Position numbers and translations under genes: made by a program
In this document: one piece after another, positions 7,273 through 8,189 of the stretch
How the letters are laid out: every line of letters begins with the position of its first letter
How positions within the stretch are numbered: position 1 is the stretch's first letter
The notes under the pieces: generated by a model
Seen by the model: only the letters and a program-made list of their open reading frames with translations
Databases searched by the model: none
Told to the model about the DNA's origin: nothing
From: Actinomycetota bacterium
Lineage (GTDB): Bacteria > Actinomycetota > Acidimicrobiia > Acidimicrobiales > Ilumatobacteraceae
Direction: 5' to 3'
Length of the DNA stretch: 8,189 nucleotides
NCBI GenBank assembly: GCA_005805045.1
Contig: SYNW01000056.1
Location: 1-8,189 of the forward strand

Positions 7273-7303
7273 AGTGAGACAATAAGACTATAACCGTCTC
7301 ACT
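7273..7303. promoter_or_regulatory. Inverted repeat, probable operator of the TetR-family regulator
   Basis: AGTGAGAC (7273-7280) and GTCTCACT (7296-7303) are perfect 8-bp inverted repeats separated by 15 bases. Half-site centres lie about 23 bases apart, near two helical turns. On the minus strand one arm starts at the last base of the -35 and runs into the spacer; the other overlaps the end of the -10 and fills the bases up to the TetR ATG. A bound regulator would block RNA polymerase. TetR repressors commonly bind palindromes beside their own gene. Confidence 0.7.
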
Positions 7304-7308
7304 GTCAA
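7279..7308 (-). promoter_or_regulatory. Promoter of the TetR-diiron operon
   Basis: On the minus strand, a perfect -35 TTGACA (7308-7303) is followed by an 18-base spacer and the -10 TATTGT (7284-7279). The -10 ends six bases before the ATG at 7272, so the transcript would start at or beside the A of ATG. It is the best promoter match I found in the intergenic regions, and it is overlapped by the inverted repeat. Confidence 0.65.
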
Positions 7309-7312
7309 GTAA

Positions 7313-7321
7313 TGCTAGTTT
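7313..7321 (+). promoter_or_regulatory. Possible extended -10 for the solute-binding protein gene
   Basis: TGCTAGTTT fits the extended -10 pattern TGnTAnnnT. It would give a start near 7328 and a leader of about 37 bases containing the Shine-Dalgarno. No good -35 is present. TATAAC at 7289-7294, inside the inverted repeat, is an alternative -10, also without a convincing -35. Confidence 0.3.
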
Positions 7322-7347
7322 TGGCTGCAAATAACAAGTCGTTCTCT

Positions 7348-7355
7348 AGAAAGGA
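7348..7355 (+). promoter_or_regulatory. Shine-Dalgarno site of the solute-binding protein gene
   Basis: AGAAAGGA ends nine bases before the ATG at 7365, an acceptable distance. It supports this start, which also gives a proper lipoprotein signal peptide. Confidence 0.75.
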
Positions 7356-7364
7356 ACCCACATT

Positions 7365-8189
7365 ATGACTATTAAATTACGTCTCACGCGCATGGCGATC
7401 ATCCTCGGCAGCACGGCAGCGCTCGGCCTTGCGAGTTGCGGCAGTGACGATTCGAGTTCAGCCTGCCCGACAATCGAGTCAGGCAAATTGACGATTGCAA
7501 CTGGCACCCCGGCTTTCGAGCCTTGGGTTGTTGGCGACGCACCAGAATCTGGTGAGGGTTTTGAAGCCGCAATTGCATATGCGGTGGCTGGCGAACTTGG
7601 CTATACGAACGAAAACATTGTCTGGGTTCGAACCGGTTTCGACGAGGCAATTCAACCAGGTGCAAAAAACTTCGACTTCAACTTGCAGCAATACTCGATC
7701 ACCGATGAGCGCAAAGCAACTGTCAGTTTCAGCGATCCGTACTATTCGACGAATCAAGCCGTCGTCGGTTTTTCTGACTCTCCTGTTGCCAGCGCGACAA
7801 AACTTTCAGAACTCAAAGAACTCAAGTTCGGTGCGCAGTCAGGCACGACAAGTCTCGACTTTATTCTGAATGTGATCATGCCAACCAATGAGCCGTTCGT
7901 CTATGACGACAACGCTGGTGCCAAGGCTGCACTCGAAGCAAAACAAATCGATGCGATCGTCGTCGACTTGCCGACGGCGTTCTACATCAGCGCCGTCGAG
8001 ATTGAGGGTTCAAAAGTCATTGGACAGTTTCCATTGAGTGATGCAGTCGCCGCCGATAACTTCGGCTTGCTGTTCGACAAAGACAACAAGCTTGTCGACT
8101 GTGTCAACACCGCTCTCGGCGCTCTTAAAGAATCGGGCAAATTGGCAGAGATCGAACAAACTTGGCTGGCCGACAAGACAAACGCGCCA
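7365..8189 (+). CDS. ABC transporter substrate-binding lipoprotein, family 3 (polar amino-acid type), 3' end outside the window
   Basis: Extracytoplasmic binding protein that captures a small solute, probably an amino acid or similar, and delivers it to an ABC permease (family knowledge). The 275 codons are open to the window edge and nearly complete by family size. Residues 1-24 form a lipoprotein signal: basic start (KLRLTR), hydrophobic core and lipobox LASC with Cys25 as lipidation site, followed by a Ser/Asp-rich tether. The SBP_bac_3 pattern includes GEGFEAAIAY (63-72), YSITDERKATVSFSDPYY (110-127) and GAQSGTTS (156-163). Arg116 corresponds to the carboxylate-binding arginine of HisJ-like proteins, and Asp201 in IDAIVVDLP to the amino-group-binding aspartate, which supports an amino-acid ligand. 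Cys34 and Cys246 could form a disulfide. Translation starts at the ATG with AGAAAGGA upstream. Permease and ATPase genes, if linked, would lie to the right. Confidence 0.93.
   Translation, partial: MTIKLRLTRMAIILGSTAALGLASCGSDDSSSACPTIESGKLTIATGTPAFEPWVVGDAPESGEGFEAAIAYAVAGELGYTNENIVWVRTGFDEAIQPGAKNFDFNLQQYSITDERKATVSFSDPYYSTNQAVVGFSDSPVASATKLSELKELKFGAQSGTTSLDFILNVIMPTNEPFVYDDNAGAKAALEAKQIDAIVVDLPTAFYISAVEIEGSKVIGQFPLSDAVAADNFGLLFDKDNKLVDCVNTALGALKESGKLAEIEQTWLADKTNAP
7380..7387 (+). repeat. Third copy of the operator half-site, inside the solute-binding protein gene
   Basis: CGTCTCAC here repeats exactly the 8 bases at 7295-7302, the right arm of the inverted repeat plus one base. The copies are 85 bases apart, close to eight helical turns. 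It falls in codons 6-8 of the gene, so it may be chance, or an auxiliary half-site for the divergent regulator. Confidence 0.35.

Noticed and set aside
1..8189. Defence system, phage, mobile element or CRISPR content
   Set aside because: All seven genes have ordinary housekeeping or metabolic families. I saw no transposase, integrase, array of repeats or terminal inverted repeats.

Overview
The window looks like bacterial chromosome from an actinobacterium. The minus-strand order dapA, rnj, ftsK, rimO is a familiar actinobacterial neighbourhood (Streptomyces and mycobacteria have the same core set). Base composition is moderate rather than very GC-rich. With the protein character, this suggests a deep lineage such as Acidimicrobiia or a freshwater actinobacterium, but that placement is inference. 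I see no insertion sequence, CRISPR array, tRNA or rRNA. No stretch over 300 bases lacks a gene.

Six genes lie on the minus strand. In their transcription order (right to left in window coordinates) they are: a TetR-family repressor (7272-6676); a ferritin-like diiron carboxylate protein of unknown substrate (6650-5523); dapA for lysine/diaminopimelate synthesis (5438-4536); rnj for RNase J (4536-3145); ftsK DNA translocase (3045-613); and the first part of rimO (559 to the window edge). One gene points the other way: a lipoprotein solute-binding protein of an amino-acid-type ABC importer, starting at 7365 and running off the right edge.

The window splits into two functional halves. The left part (1 to about 5450) is housekeeping: cell-wall/lysine precursor synthesis, RNA processing and decay, chromosome segregation, and ribosomal protein modification. 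dapA and rnj share one base (TAATG) and are probably translationally coupled. The right part is accessory: a small TetR-diiron operon, 25 bases apart, transcribed away from the transporter gene. The 92-base divergent intergenic region holds an 8-bp inverted repeat placed exactly over a good promoter for the repressor, so autoregulation is likely.

Three minus-strand genes (the TetR gene, dapA, ftsK) have a TAnnnT hexamer ending exactly six bases before the ATG and no Shine-Dalgarno sequence. That is the geometry expected for leaderless mRNAs. The diiron and solute-binding genes instead carry clear Shine-Dalgarno sites. RNase J is short: it ends in a lysine-rich tail where the usual C-terminal domain should follow. 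I found no convincing novel multi-gene system. The most interesting items are the uncharacterised diiron protein with its repressor and operator, and the shortened RNase J.
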